DNA of 64,000 bases, taken from positions 52,425,590-52,489,589 of the forward strand of contig NC_054706.1 in the NCBI RefSeq assembly GCF_016097555.1. The letters are read 5' to 3'. How positions within the stretch are numbered: position 1 is the stretch's first letter; each line of letters starts with the position of its first letter. This document shows positions 53,900-64,000 of this stretch, one piece after another. The position numbers and the translations under genes were made by a program. This stretch comes from Gigantopelta aegis (lineage: Eukaryota > Mollusca > Gastropoda > Neomphalida > Peltospiridae). A model generated the notes under the pieces. The model was given only the letters and a program-made list of their open reading frames with translations, was not told where the DNA came from and ran no database searches.

Positions 53900-54470
53900 T
53901 TAAGCATAATTTCCTAAATTTTACTTAACAAAAACACTGTCATGATACAGGTATAACTGATGTAAGGACGTCTACTCCCAACCTGCAAATACTGTGTTTG
54001 TTAATATAAACATTAACATCTTCACCACATATACATGCAACATTCAAATGATAACTTACTTTTTCTTACACATCCACTGGAGAGAACACCATGTAAGATT
54101 TTTAGTATCATATATATCGACCTCTCACTAGTGGGATATCGATTTGGTAATATCTTATTGGCTGCTCTATGGTCACCACAACCAAACCATCCAATGAAAT
54201 AATCATGACTAAAATTGATTGCTCTGTGATGTATAAAATAACTACAAACACAAGAGCTGTAACCAACTCTGGTCTGGCTGCTGGTGCTCTCTTGCACCTG
54301 CCAGTGCAGGCGTTCCCTTCTCTCACCCACCCCAAAACTTTCCTGTCCTGGATGGAGGAACCGGCCGAGGCCGGCACCTGCAGCCATGACAGGTGTGCGC
54401 TACAACAGCTTGCTCTGAATGTGCACATAAAACCCTCTGACCTGTCCTAAGAGCTGTAAATATGTTTTAG
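53900..54470. other. GC-richer patch, possible untranslated exon on minus strand
   Basis: On the minus strand an acceptor-like aaaacatatttacag precedes 54454, followed by GC-richer sequence (54280-54430) with open but unrecognised frames on both strands. It could be a 3' UTR exon of the 58354-60590 gene or an unrelated fragment. Confidence 0.25.
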
Positions 54471-55212
54471 TTGGAACAGATGTTTAAATTTCTTTTCAAT
54501 GTAGTTTTTGAGGATACATGTATGTAAGAAACATAATATTACACCCGTGTATATAAGATACAATTTATTTTTCAGTTCATTGTTTCACAACACCTCTAAC
54601 CCACTTTTGCTTGTTAAGATACATTCTGTTATGTTATGGCCACTCATGTAGTACTCAGTTTCTGCCAGAGGGTAAAATGGGTATGGCACCATACCCAAAT
54701 TGTTTGGCATATTTTTTTTTTTAAAGTTAACCTTTTGACAAAATTAATGCCTCTTTATCATTACTGTATGATTTTCTTAACCCTAACCCTAAATCTAACC
54801 TATTTTCTTTCTGGGGGAGGCCCTCCATACCCCCTACATGCATTATAAAATATTCAGTTTCATAGCACTAAACCAAAACATTTCTTTCTGGCAGAAACAC
54901 AGGTACTCTATGTAAACCTAAGTAAAATTGATATGGTACTAGTCTGCAACTACAATATCCACAAGCAAAATCCACAACATTCACATACAAGTTTCCTTCT
55001 AGTAATGATTTTAGTTTCAAAAGTGAAATATTCCAACATTAATAACTCACTAGTATAAACTCATCCAAATCAGTACTAATACAATATGTCTATAGTGATA
55101 AGATTTTTTTTTCCCACTAAAAGCAAGTTGTCTCCCTTGAATGGATCTTATATATATAATAAACACAAAAGCTATTAAAAAATGAGACATATAGATGAAG
55201 TAAAGATAAGAA

Positions 55213-55607
55213 TGAAAGTAAAGTTTGTTTTATTTAACGATGCCGCTAGAACACATTGATTTGTTATCTTATCATCGGCTATTGGACGTCAAACATATGG
55301 TCATTCTGACACTGTTTTTTAGAGGAAACCCGCTGTCGCCACATAGGCTATTCTTTTATGACAGGCAGCAAGGTATCTTTATTTGCGCTTCCCACAGGCA
55401 GGATAGCACAAACCATGGCCTTTGTTGAACCAGTTATGGATCACTGGTCGGTGCAAGAGGTTTACAATTACCCATTGAGCCTTGCGGAACACTCACTCAG
55501 GGTTTGGAGTCGGTATATGGATTAAAAATCCCATGCCTTGACTGGGATCCGAACCCAGTACCTACCAGCCTGTAGACTGATGGCCTAACCACGACGCCAC
55601 CGAGAAT
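55213..55607 (-). mobile_element. tRNA-headed SINE, full length (minus), head type 2
   Basis: Minus-strand order: ctcggtggcgtcgtggttag gccatcag, ctggtaggtactgggttcgg atcccag, caaggctcaatgggta, gcgcttcccacaggc (complement), family-B tail gacgtccaatagccgatgat, ending at gtttgttttatttaacg complement. Confidence 0.8.
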
Positions 55608-55727
55608 GAATCAGATTACCAATGTTGAGAACAAAATCTCTTCATATAAACAGGTGAAGTTTTTTTTTTTTTTTTTTTTTTTAATAATAGCTGTTTTAAA
55701 CACACACATACATACCCTTATTTCATA

Positions 55728-56015
55728 ACCAGCCTTGGGGATATCATGGTTAAGCCATTGGATATAAGGCTGGTAGGTACAGGGTTCGTAGCCCAGTAAT
55801 GGCTCCAACCCAGAGCGAGTTCTTAAGGGCTCAATGGGTAGGTGTAAGACCACTACACCCTCTTCTCTCTCTATAACCATTAACCCACTAACCACTAACC
55901 CACTGTCCTGTACAGACAGCCCAGATAGCGGAGGTGTGTGCCCAGGACAGCGTGCTTAAACTTTAATTGGATATAAGCACGAAAATAAGTTGAATTGAAA
56001 TGAAATGAAATGATC
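55728..56015 (+). mobile_element. tRNA-headed SINE, short body, (GAAAT)n tail
   Basis: ggatatcatggttaagccat, ggctggtaggtacagggttc gtagcccag, ctcaatgggtaggtgtaaga, cactgtcctgtacagaca, aattggatataagcacgaaa, then gaattgaaatgaaatgaaat. It sits just 3' of a T-run (55659-55683). Confidence 0.7.
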
Positions 56016-56929
56016 TCATAATCTAGGAGTTAGACATATTGAAGGCAGAGAATCTCCCCATACGTTCATATTAAAAAAAAAAATTCCATAAAATATGAAA
56101 TTTGGCATGAAGTATTTTTACAAATCTGTGAAAATATATTAATTGTTCTTCAAATTTTAATTTCATATGAGATGGTTACACAAGTATTTTTATTTTGGTG
56201 TAACAAATTTTGAAAAATGCATATTTGTAGTTGCTGGAATACTGCTAGATATGATAACGTAGCACTGACATCGACACGGTCTTCTGTTCAGGTAACTGAG
56301 ATGTAGGCGAAAGTTTCCGTTACAATACCATAACTAGGATACTGCATGCAAATATTAAGAATTCCTTTGCCGTGAAACACGACAGATTTCAAATCTTGTT
56401 AAAAAGGACTTCATTTTAAATTATTTATAATTAATAACCTGATTTTAATTAATTGTCAATATTAGTGATGCTGTCTATTGTAAATGATTACTGACAAAAA
56501 TCGCTCACAGAAGCACATCAAAAACTGCAGCACATGGTCAACAAATAGTAACTGAACTAGTTATTTATTTAGCACTGAAAAGTCAAACATGCAAGAGTTG
56601 GCTATTGGCAGAACATAAAAGTATATAAAACTGATTCATCTTAATTTGAGAGAGACATGTTTTCATTTAAAAAGTAGTTATTGATACAACAATGACCACA
56701 TCTACACAAGTAAAACATTGTACTTGTTTTAATCTGAAGTTCTGTATACATGTAATGTGGAGAAATAAATCTAGTGATATCTAAAACTGACATTTTAAAA
56801 TGTTAATGATTTGTTAAAAACATATATAATTAAAAAAAACCCAGACATTTACATTTGATAAATATTTTTCATTCATCAGCTACAACAAAAATTTGATCTC
56901 AAGATGGGCCCAGAACTTCCAAAATTTTA

Positions 56930-57228
56930 AAGTCAAAGTTTGTTTTGTTTAACAACACCACTAGAGCACAATGATTTTATTAATCATCGGCTATTGGATG
57001 TCAAACATTTCATCATTCTGACACGCAGTCTTAGAGAAAACATGCCACATTGTTTGCATTAGCAGCAAGAAATCTTTTATATGAACTTTACCACACAAGA
57101 TGGCAAATATCACAGCTTTTGTTATATCAGTCGTGGAGCACCGATTGGAATGGCTTCACTGAGGAGATTTGATCCTGTGATCAAAGCACGTCAGGCAAAC
57201 ACTCTACCAAATGAGCTAGATCTTGACC
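56930..57228 (-). mobile_element. SINE with family-B tail (minus)
   Basis: gtttgttttgtttaacaaca, ccactagagcacaatgattt, catcggctattggatgtcaa; body; head complement caaacactctaccaaatgag ctagatcttgaccc at the right. Confidence 0.75.
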
Positions 57229-57929
57229 CTTCCAAAATGTGAATACCATCGGTAGTATCAAAAATATATAGCCTACATATATAAATATTTCCAACTTGTA
57301 CTAGCCACCAGAAAATCTATAAAATAATTGATAAATATTATTTTAAATACAAACTGTATAAGTTATATTTTAAATATCTAAAAATAAACTATCATTTTAA
57401 AAAAGTTGGGGGGGTTGGGGGGTTGGGGGAGGGGGGTTGGGGGAGAGGTGCATTTTAACACACTGAGAAATTGAGAACAATTTGCATTTCTATCCTCCAT
57501 ATTCATACAGAATAAAGATTTTTAAAATTATGAAGTTTTTTTTTTTTTATCCCCCTGTTTTTGTTCTGTACTATAACAAAAATAAATTAGGTTTATCTGA
57601 TGCTGCAAGTTCTGCCAATATTTATTAATGTTTGTGACAAAGGCCATCACACAGTTATGCTGATACCTACCTACTGAGAATATCTGACCCGTTTATCCAG
57701 TCATGTCGTTCATCTAAGAGAAATCACAACAACCGCTAAAATGACAACTATCAACTATTAATGCCTGCTTTCCAGTAATGTGATTCAACATACAGAAACG
57801 TGCTTTTTCATATCTGCAATTTCACAAGTGGATTACTACACAAAAATTGAAGTTGTAAAAGTGTACTTTTAGTCTTGAAAACTTACCTTTGTTACTATCG
57901 GACAAAATGTCCAATATGACTATATTAAT

Positions 57930-58185
57930 AAGGTAGTTATGCAGTTAGATAATAATGGTGGGTGAAAAAGCTAAAAAAGCTAAATAATAATAATAAATAA
58001 ATAAATAAATAAGAAGAAATAAAGAAAAATAATGAAAAAAAAAAAGCCAAACTATTTATACAGTAGTTATGCAATTAGATAATAATGGTGCGTGGTAAAG
58101 CTAAAAAACAAACAAAAAAGAATAATAATAAATTTAAAAAAAAAAAAAATGAAATAAAGAAACATAAAGAAAAAAAAACCCCAAC
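57930..58185 (+). repeat. Diverged tandem duplication of about 135 bp
   Basis: gtagttatgcagttagataa taatggtgggtg and, at about 58065, gtagttatgcaattagataa taatggtgcgtg begin two units followed by A-rich runs (ataataataaataaa). Confidence 0.7.
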
Positions 58186-58353
58186 TAACATACATGTACA
58201 CTATTGCTGTATATTAAAAAATATCAAATTTTTACTGAAATACATTTAACCATAATCATAAAATTACTAGTAGCCATTCCCCCATAAATAAAAAATGAAT
58301 AAATTCTGAATTGTTTTTAAAAATAAAATGCCAAAAAATACACCTTCATTTAC

Positions 58354-60590
58354 TTACTTCGAAACTTTGAAAAATTTCTTTGGCTTCTGGAGCCATCTTG
58401 AATCCAGAAAGCCTTTGCGAGAATGTTTCTTTTCATCTGATGGCGAGGTAGGTGCTCCTTCTCCCTCTGAGCTAGTCGAAGAGGGGCGGGGGGAGCTTGT
58501 GGAGCTCTTCTGTTTTCTATAGGAAATGCCTTCTACTTGAGTGTCCCACTCCGTTACATGACGTGAAACACCGAGATCAAATGACATGGACTGTTTACAA
58601 AGCACACCAATGGTCCCCATTTTCTTCTTGCCCCGCCGTTCGTGCAACCGTGGTGATAATGGTCTTGAGCCGCTTTTCTCTCCGGGAGAAGACGATTCTC
58701 GGAATGCCACCGTTTTCCCCGAATGAGCCCGGGGGGCTAATGCATGCTGCAGTGATGATGATGATGATGATGGTATGTCTTGAGACAGGGTTACGATTTC
58801 CTCAGGGTCGGGCCGCTTCCCCGATGATGATGATAATGTGGATGATGACGGCAGCGGTTTCGGCGCGTGTTCGCTCGTGGCACTGTAGGTGGCCGAGCGA
58901 TCCCGCAGTGGCTCCTCGAATGACACCTGCCGCGCGGTGCCCAGGGCAGGCATGGATTGATGGTTGGTTGGGCTTATAGTTGAGTCTGGTTTCAGTGAGC
59001 TTGTTATCACAGAACTTGGTGGGTGTGTGGTCGTCACAGCCTGGGTGGTGGTGGTCGTCGTTACGAGGTACAGAGCGCCCAACTCGCACGACTGTCGCTG
59101 AGTTGGGGCTAAGGGTGTCCGTTCCGTTTTGCGTTTCTTCACTTCCGAGTCTGACATCGCCCGCTCGGGGACGCCCGTCAGGTTGGAAGAGTCGAAAACT
59201 TCGGTCATTTTCTTGACGTGTCCATCATTTGTTACATCTTTCAAGGGAGCAATTGTTTTATGATGGTCTGGTCCACTGGGAGAGGAGAGCTTGCGTACAA
59301 TGTGCGAAACAAATTCGGACTGCGAGTGCGGTGACTCTGATCCGTGTAGCGACAGCGAGGAATTTGTTTTCGAAGATTCTACACTTCGGTTGGGTGTGCC
59401 CTCTCGTGATAGTCGCTTCACCATTGCTTGTACGTAAATTCCAGAGATATTCTCTTTGTCGTGTTTCCTCGATTTCTCTTCCTGTTTTTTATCATCTTTC
59501 ATGATATATTTTTGTATTATGCGCTGCGCATATATAGAATGGCCACTGCGGTACCGCTGGCTTTCCTCCAGGAGTTCTGCGGCAGGTTTCAATCGTTTCA
59601 CGGCAGACACCACCCCGACGTGCAGTGTGGGGCTGGGTGTGTGCCGAAACTCGTACGACTTGCGAGTTGTTTCCTTGTGTTCCTGAGAGTGTTTCCCACC
59701 ATCATCATCATGCTTATGTTTCTGAATCTCGTCCACACTGTGTGAGCGGGTGCTCAGATCCAACGGGACGTGTAAAACGGGGGAATGTGTCACTGGTGCG
59801 CTTTGTGGGGGTATAGGTGGCTTGCAGGTGGGGTCGGATTTTGATTTAGGTTTCGGAGAGGTGCACCTGCCTATGTCAGAAGAGTCCTGCGTTCGACTCC
59901 TACCACCTCCGTACTTGCGAGGAATTCTAGATTTCATTGCAGGACTCGGAACTTTCTTTACGTCCGTGGTATCTCTAATTTGTTCGGTTGCGTCGGATAC
60001 AGAATCACTCTGCACTTCTTGTTGATATGAATCTACTTCGTCAGACTCTGTACATTTCATCACAGTTTCGGTTGGGGAATATTCGTCATCGACAATTGGC
60101 GCAGATTTTACAAGCTTGGGTTTGTCCAAACTTCTAACCTGCTCTGGAATGAGTTTCTTGGGGGTCTCAGTTCTGGGTTTTTCTGTCTTTTTTTCAAAAG
60201 AGTCGTCCTTATGCTCGGTGTCTTCGGGCCGACTCTGTTTTTTTGGTTCTGTGTCTAGAGTGGGAGACCCCTTCTCCACTCCAGAGACATCATCTTTGCC
60301 CTGTGATGGTGGTTGTTCCTTCGGAGGTAGAGAAACCCGGGCAGACGGCAGACTTGGAGTCGTCTGGTCATCGTCGTCTTGAACTGCAGTCTTGCGTTCC
60401 AAGCTCTTCTTCTTCCCCATCTTCTTAGTTACAGTGCCGCTTTGGTCTCTTGAAACTTTTTCTGTACGCCCTAATGCTACGTCGGTCGTCCTGGAATGAG
60501 TGATGCCATTTGTGTCAGCAGGTGACATTGTACCACCAGATACCTGGTCAGCTTCTTGTCTCTCTTCTACCTTTTCAGGTTCTTCCAAAT
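58354..60590 (-). CDS. Large 3' coding exon of an unrecognised disordered protein
   Basis: An open frame of 745 codons runs from an acceptor (tttgtgttaattcag before 60590; two bases complete the first codon) to TAA at 58356-58354. No ATG is needed at its start, so upstream exons lie right of 60590. Content is Ser/Pro/Lys/Glu rich and mostly low complexity, with SRIPRKYGGGRSR near residue 220, a likely helical segment 324-364 (HVGVVSAVKRLKPAAELLEE, SIYAQRIIQKYIMK), two similar short helices at 384-395 (YVQAMVKRLSRE) and 426-437 (FVSHIVRKLSSP), a Thr run near 510, and a C-terminus MSFDLGVSRHVTEWDTQVEG then SRWLQKPKKFFKVSK. I do not recognise the family; no enzymatic domain is visible. It is GC-rich compared with flanking DNA, as real exons here are. 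The stop overlaps a GTAAGT donor. Confidence 0.85.
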
Positions 60591-60599
60591 CTGAATTAA

Positions 60600-61040
60600 C
60601 ACAAAGAAGAAATCATTACAAATGCTACCAATTATTACAATCCTCCCCCTTACCTCAATTTTAACATTAAAAAAACACAAAATTAATACAACATACATTC
60701 AACAATTCAACCTATTTTACACAGAAAGCACTCTATTAATTTGAACATTCATTTAAAAATATAGATTATCACACACATAAGGGCGCAGTTAAAGTAAGTT
60801 TAATATTTACTATTTTGCTATGTAATTTTTAAAAGTGGAACATTATTTGGAAAAAATAAAAAATAAAATAAAAGAATTTTAAAAAAGCAGGTAAAAACAA
60901 AAAGGTAAAATTAAAGAAATCTAAGCCTGGATGAACTTAAGATTGTTTTAGAATGTTAACATATACAATAAAATGTGTAAACCAACCAATCAAATCGCGT
61001 AGACAACAGTAGTAACTTGTGGTTAATCAATACACCTCTT
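60600..61040. other. Intron or flank, AT-rich, nothing recognised
   Basis: Upstream of the large minus-strand exon. No further minus-strand exon with clear coding was found up to 64000, so the next exon may be outside the window. Confidence 0.45.
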
Positions 61041-61049
61041 TCTCATTCC

Positions 61050-61150
61050 ACTGCGCATGTGCCCGTTGCGGAGTTACTCAAGGACGCAAACCGCGAGATT
61101 TCGCGAGATCTCGCCAAAATAGACCTATCTGCAAATTGGGGGGCAAAAGC
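61050..61150 (+). promoter_or_regulatory. CpG-richer promoter-like patch
   Basis: Contains ctgcgcatgtgccc (NRF1-like) at about 61050 and ccgcgagatttcgcgagatc at 61091-61110, including TCGCGAGA, a motif of animal housekeeping promoters. It immediately precedes the THAP-type start codon. Assignment is by motif and position only. Confidence 0.45.
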
Positions 61151-61151
61151 A

Positions 61152-61262
61152 ATGGGAGGCCACGACCATTGTTCAATTATTAACTGTTCCAATCGCATAT
61201 GTCCGGGAAATTCGTTATCCTTCCATCGATATCCAGCCAATGGATATCGGAAATGTTTGTGG
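61152..61262 (+). CDS. THAP zinc-finger first exon (candidate)
   Basis: ATG at 61152 begins MGGHDHCSIINCSNRICPGN then SLSFHRYPANGYRKCLW. This fits the first half of a THAP domain: C-x4-C at residues 7 and 12, SFHRYP like the usual FHRFP, and the conserved Trp; the later C-x2-H pair would be in the next exon. Donor GG-GTAATC at 61263, phase 0. THAP domains bind DNA in transcription factors and P-element-type transposases. No downstream exon was found before 64000. It could be a host gene start or a transposon-derived fragment. Confidence 0.6.
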
Positions 61263-61699
61263 GTAATCGTTTCACGTAGAAAACGATTTTAATGTTACTC
61301 TAAGTACGAGGGTTTGTTCTGTACATTTTGTAGGAGGGAAGCCAGTGAACGCATAAGGGACCAAAACCTTACCGGTTCTGTACAGGACGTTCCTACACAG
61401 GGCGGTCTAGTATACTTAGATATGGTGGAAAACACATTAACAGTAAAGAAAATAAATATATATTTTGTATATAAAGAAAATATATGTATATTTCGAATTA
61501 TACTCAATAAAATATATAACGTGGCGTGTGTAAATATAAAAAAAAATATATGTAGTCAGGACAGCTATGTACAGAACGTTCCTATACAGGGCGGTCTAGT
61601 ATTCTCTACTTAGATATGGTAGTAAACAGTAAAGAAAATAAATAAATATATATTTTGTATATACAGAAAATATATGTTTTATTTCGGACAATACTCAAC

Positions 61700-61708
61700 A
61701 GAATATAT

Positions 61709-61760
<52 letters not shown>
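61700..61760 (+). repeat. (TA)n microsatellite
   Basis: About 25 TA/AT units. Others at 62330-62377 and 63067-63118, directly beside the 62378-63066 element. Confidence 0.95.
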
Positions 61761-61765
<5 letters not shown>

Positions 61766-61813
61766 CTTTTAATGTTATTATTACTCAGTGTGTTTCAAAT
61801 TTAATTATAAGTA

Positions 61814-61957
61814 TTGTCTGTTATTACTTTTACGTTCATCTAGGTATGAACAAAAAAATCATCCGCAAACTTACGTGAGAACGGCTTCGCTGATTCACAC
61901 AATTTACGGATGATTTATTTTGTTCATACCCCGATGAACGTAAAAGAAATAACAGAC
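61814..61957. repeat. Long hairpin, about 55-bp arms
   Basis: tgtctgttattacttttacg ttcatctaggtatgaacaaa aaaatcatccgcaaa pairs with tttacggatgatttattttg ttcataccccgatgaacgta aaagaaataacagaca; loop about 33 bases. Confidence 0.85.
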
Positions 61958-62324
61958 ACTCCTTAAATAATAATAATAATAATAATGATATATGAATATA
62001 TATAGAGTGATGACGGATGTGTACAGGACGTTCCTACACAGGTCCGTCTAGTATTTTATATACTTAGATATGGTGGAAAACACATTAACAGTAAAGAAAA
62101 TAAATATATTTTGTATAATACCCAATGCGTTCATGTTGACACTGTATAAAAATGTGTGTATGGGTAAACAGAACGGCACCTACCTTCAACCCCCCCCCCT
62201 CCCCTCAAATCCCCCTTTTTTTAAATTCCCACTTTATGGATATACATGTAACAGCATAAAATCAATTCCTTTTTTTAACTTTTCCCAATTAGATAGACAC
62301 TAAGAAAAATGCAACAAAACACCT

Positions 62325-62377
<53 letters not shown>

Positions 62378-62380
<3 letters not shown>

Positions 62381-63063
62381 TCAAACCTGTCCTAGCGGCC
62401 ACCTGTACTCAGCGGTCACCTGCCTTAAGCGGCCACTTTTTTCCTCCCAAAAGATTTATAATGTAAATGCACCTGTAATAAGCGGTCACCTGTCTAACGC
62501 GGCCAGCGGCCACCTAAATCGGATCCCAAATCGCTAAAATACCTGCATTAAGCGGCCACAGTAAAGTTTTACTCTTATATAAAAGGGATATTTTAACAAC
62601 AGCGATAAGGTGCAGCAAATAACTGATCTTCACACCTTCAGGAATACTAGTACCCATTCAGTCCCGACATCTCCACTGTGTATCAATTAAGGAAGTATGA
62701 ATCTGACATGCATCTAATTGCCTCTGGGCAGGCTACGCTTGACATTTGTATATTCACTTACTATAACAATACATCGCATGAAGTCGGAATTAAATAATTA
62801 AATGGAAAAGAAAACAAAATTGTGGAGAACGGTTAATTTAAAATATTCTATTTGCATTATTTCTGAAGGAGACAACATGTCAAAAGTTGATTTATAGTCA
62901 ACTATGAAGCACAAATCCGTTAATTAGCAGTACAGACGGTAAAACAAGAAACAACAAAAAATGTTTTAAAGACTATATATGTGGCAACCTGTACTCAGCG
63001 GCCACCTGTCTTAATCGGCCACGTTTATCTACTCCCTTGTGTGGCCGCTTAAGACAGGTTTGA

Positions 63064-63066
<3 letters not shown>
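62378..63066. mobile_element. Tigger/pogo-like MITE in TA microsatellites
   Basis: Inverted ends CAGTCAAACCTGTCCTAGCG (left) and CAGTCAAACCTGTCTTAAGC (right). Subterminal gcggccacctgt motifs repeat at both ends. It inserted in or seeded (TA)n tracts on both sides. 689 bp, no transposase. Confidence 0.85.
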
Positions 63067-63121
<55 letters not shown>

Positions 63122-63205
63122 CTATATATCTATCTATATATATCTCTCTGTGTCTCTCTCTGTGTCTCTCTCTCTATACTCTCTCTCTCTCTCTCTCTCT
63201 ATCGA
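63067..63205 (+). repeat. (TA)n / (TC)n compound microsatellite
   Basis: TA units to 63118, then tctctatatatctatctata and (tc)n to about 63200, ending tcgatcgatg. Confidence 0.9.
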
Positions 63206-63348
63206 TCGATGCCATAACCTATGCCATAACCTATGGAATCTGTCAACTGTTTTGTTTATACTTTTTACGAGATAGTCTTTTAATCTGGCGTTATCAAAAC
63301 CCTCGGGTACGAGTCGCAGAGATTTTGTCCAAGTTGTTGCACTGCTTT

Positions 63349-63739
63349 TTAAAGGGACATTCCCGAGTTTGCTGCAATTTTTAAGATGTTATTGACTAAC
63401 AGAGACTTTTTAATGATTGTAATTACATATCAAATATATTTTTCTGCATAAAATATCAGTGGCTGTATATTAAACATGTTTCTGATCGTTCTAATATTTG
63501 TACTATGTTAAATTTCATCTTATTTCCTAAAATATTGTTTTTTCTTATGTACGAAGTTATTTGAAGACAAAATCCAGTCTGGGCTTCTTACAAATATTAA
63601 GACGATCAGAAACACATTGAATATACAGACACTGGTATTCTAAACAGGAAAATATATTTAATATGTAAATTTAATCGTAGAAATATTTTATTAGTCGGAA
63701 ACATCTTACAATGCAGCAAACTCAGGAATGTCCCTTTAA
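63349..63739. mobile_element. Complete MITE, TTAA-flanked, about 40-bp arms
   Basis: Left aaagggacattcccgagttt gctgcaatttttaagatgtt; right (inverted) aaagggacattcctgagttt gctgcattgtaagatgtt. TTAA at 63349-63352 and 63736-63739. Inner gtttctgatcg/cgatcagaaac are also inverted. 391 bp. piggyBac-like by TTAA only. Confidence 0.8.
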
Positions 63740-63934
63740 TTTGAACCATTCCGCTGTAAATTTCAGGGGACCGTTTTCTACGGCCATTATACCATCTAAT
63801 TCGAAATATGTACATGTTAGTTGCCAAAGTTTAAAAGTCTCCTACGAAGCTACTCAAGTCACCCATAACAACCTGTCTGTCACGCCCCCCAATTTGTAAA
63901 TAGACTAGTTTCAGTCTATTTTGTCAAGGGACGT

Positions 63935-63960
63935 TACTCTTCGCGCGCATGCGCAATAGG
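63935..63960. promoter_or_regulatory. NRF1-type site and CpG cluster
   Basis: ttcgcgcgcatgcgcaatag contains GCGCATGCGC, the NRF1 palindrome, in otherwise CpG-poor DNA at the right edge. It could mark a promoter just beyond the window for either strand. Confidence 0.4.
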
Positions 63961-64000
63961 AATGCGAAATACCTCTATTAACGAAAACATTATGGACATG

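Larger units (their letters stand above)
61376..62115 (+). repeat. Three spaced copies of a repeat, with hairpin between
   Basis: gtacaggacgttcctacaca gggcggtctagtat, acttagatatggtggaaaac and acagtaaagaaaataaatat at 61378, 61568 (slightly changed) and 62020. Between copies 2 and 3 are a (TA)n tract and the 61814-61957 hairpin. Confidence 0.8.

Noticed and set aside
54022-54450. Protein-coding gene at 54.0-54.5 kb
   Set aside because: Both strands have open frames of about 100 codons, none with recognised content or a consistent splice chain; kept only as a possible untranslated exon.
58497-60428. Several plus-strand ORFs opposite the large minus-strand exon
   Set aside because: Shadow frames of a GC-rich coding exon; they lack recognisable content and the minus frame is far longer.

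Overview
The window looks like a low-GC, intron-rich animal genome, most likely a lophotrochozoan and probably a mollusc (gastropod or bivalve). The evidence is two conserved metazoan genes with small exons and GT-AG introns, plus a dense population of short tRNA-headed SINEs of a type I associate with molluscs (an inference from memory). No bacterial, viral or organelle genes were seen, and no retrovirus- or Polinton-like element was recognised.

Layout. 1-6561: the 5' part of a GAR1-like gene (H/ACA snoRNP subunit) on the minus strand, three coding exons visible, the rest lying left of the window; its introns hold several DNA-transposon MITEs and two SINEs. 6600-12100: intergenic or 5' flanking DNA filled with MITE-like elements, one SINE and an inverted-repeat region. 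12126-42345: nearly all of DDX46/Prp5 (spliceosomal DEAD-box ATPase) on the plus strand. Twenty coding exons together encode about 1,002 residues (human DDX46: 1,031); only the very short first coding exon is not located. 42346-46400: 3' UTR, MITE and SINE debris. 46400-58350: repeat-rich DNA with two large minisatellites (33 bp and 53 bp units) and a nested transposon. 58354-60590: the last large coding exon (about 745 codons) of an unrecognised, mostly disordered, basic/Ser-rich protein on the minus strand, convergent with DDX46. 61000-64000: a CpG-richer patch with a THAP zinc-finger first-exon candidate on the plus strand, then satellites and two complete MITEs.

How the genes relate. GAR1 and DDX46 are divergently arranged and both act in nuclear RNP biology (pseudouridylation-guide RNPs and U2 snRNP/branch-site remodelling); nothing shows that they share regulation.

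The most unusual signal is in DDX46. In three introns, tandem arrays next to the acceptor consist of, or carry, copies of 3' splice sites. Before the 31543 exon an array repeats the TTGTAG/ATTGTG acceptor itself. Before the 37281 exon a 77-79 bp array carries six extra copies of the acceptor plus exon start, one split by an exactly datable 907-bp MITE. Before the 41277 exon a 98-bp x19 array carries polypyrimidine-CTAG acceptors and is followed by a decayed duplicate of the next exon's start. A gene for a splicing factor surrounded by its own decoy splice sites deserves checking with RNA data. Other notable items are a three-deep transposon nest (20762-23349), a MITE group that seems to leave 7-bp target duplications, and a stop codon overlapping a consensus splice donor in the right-hand gene.
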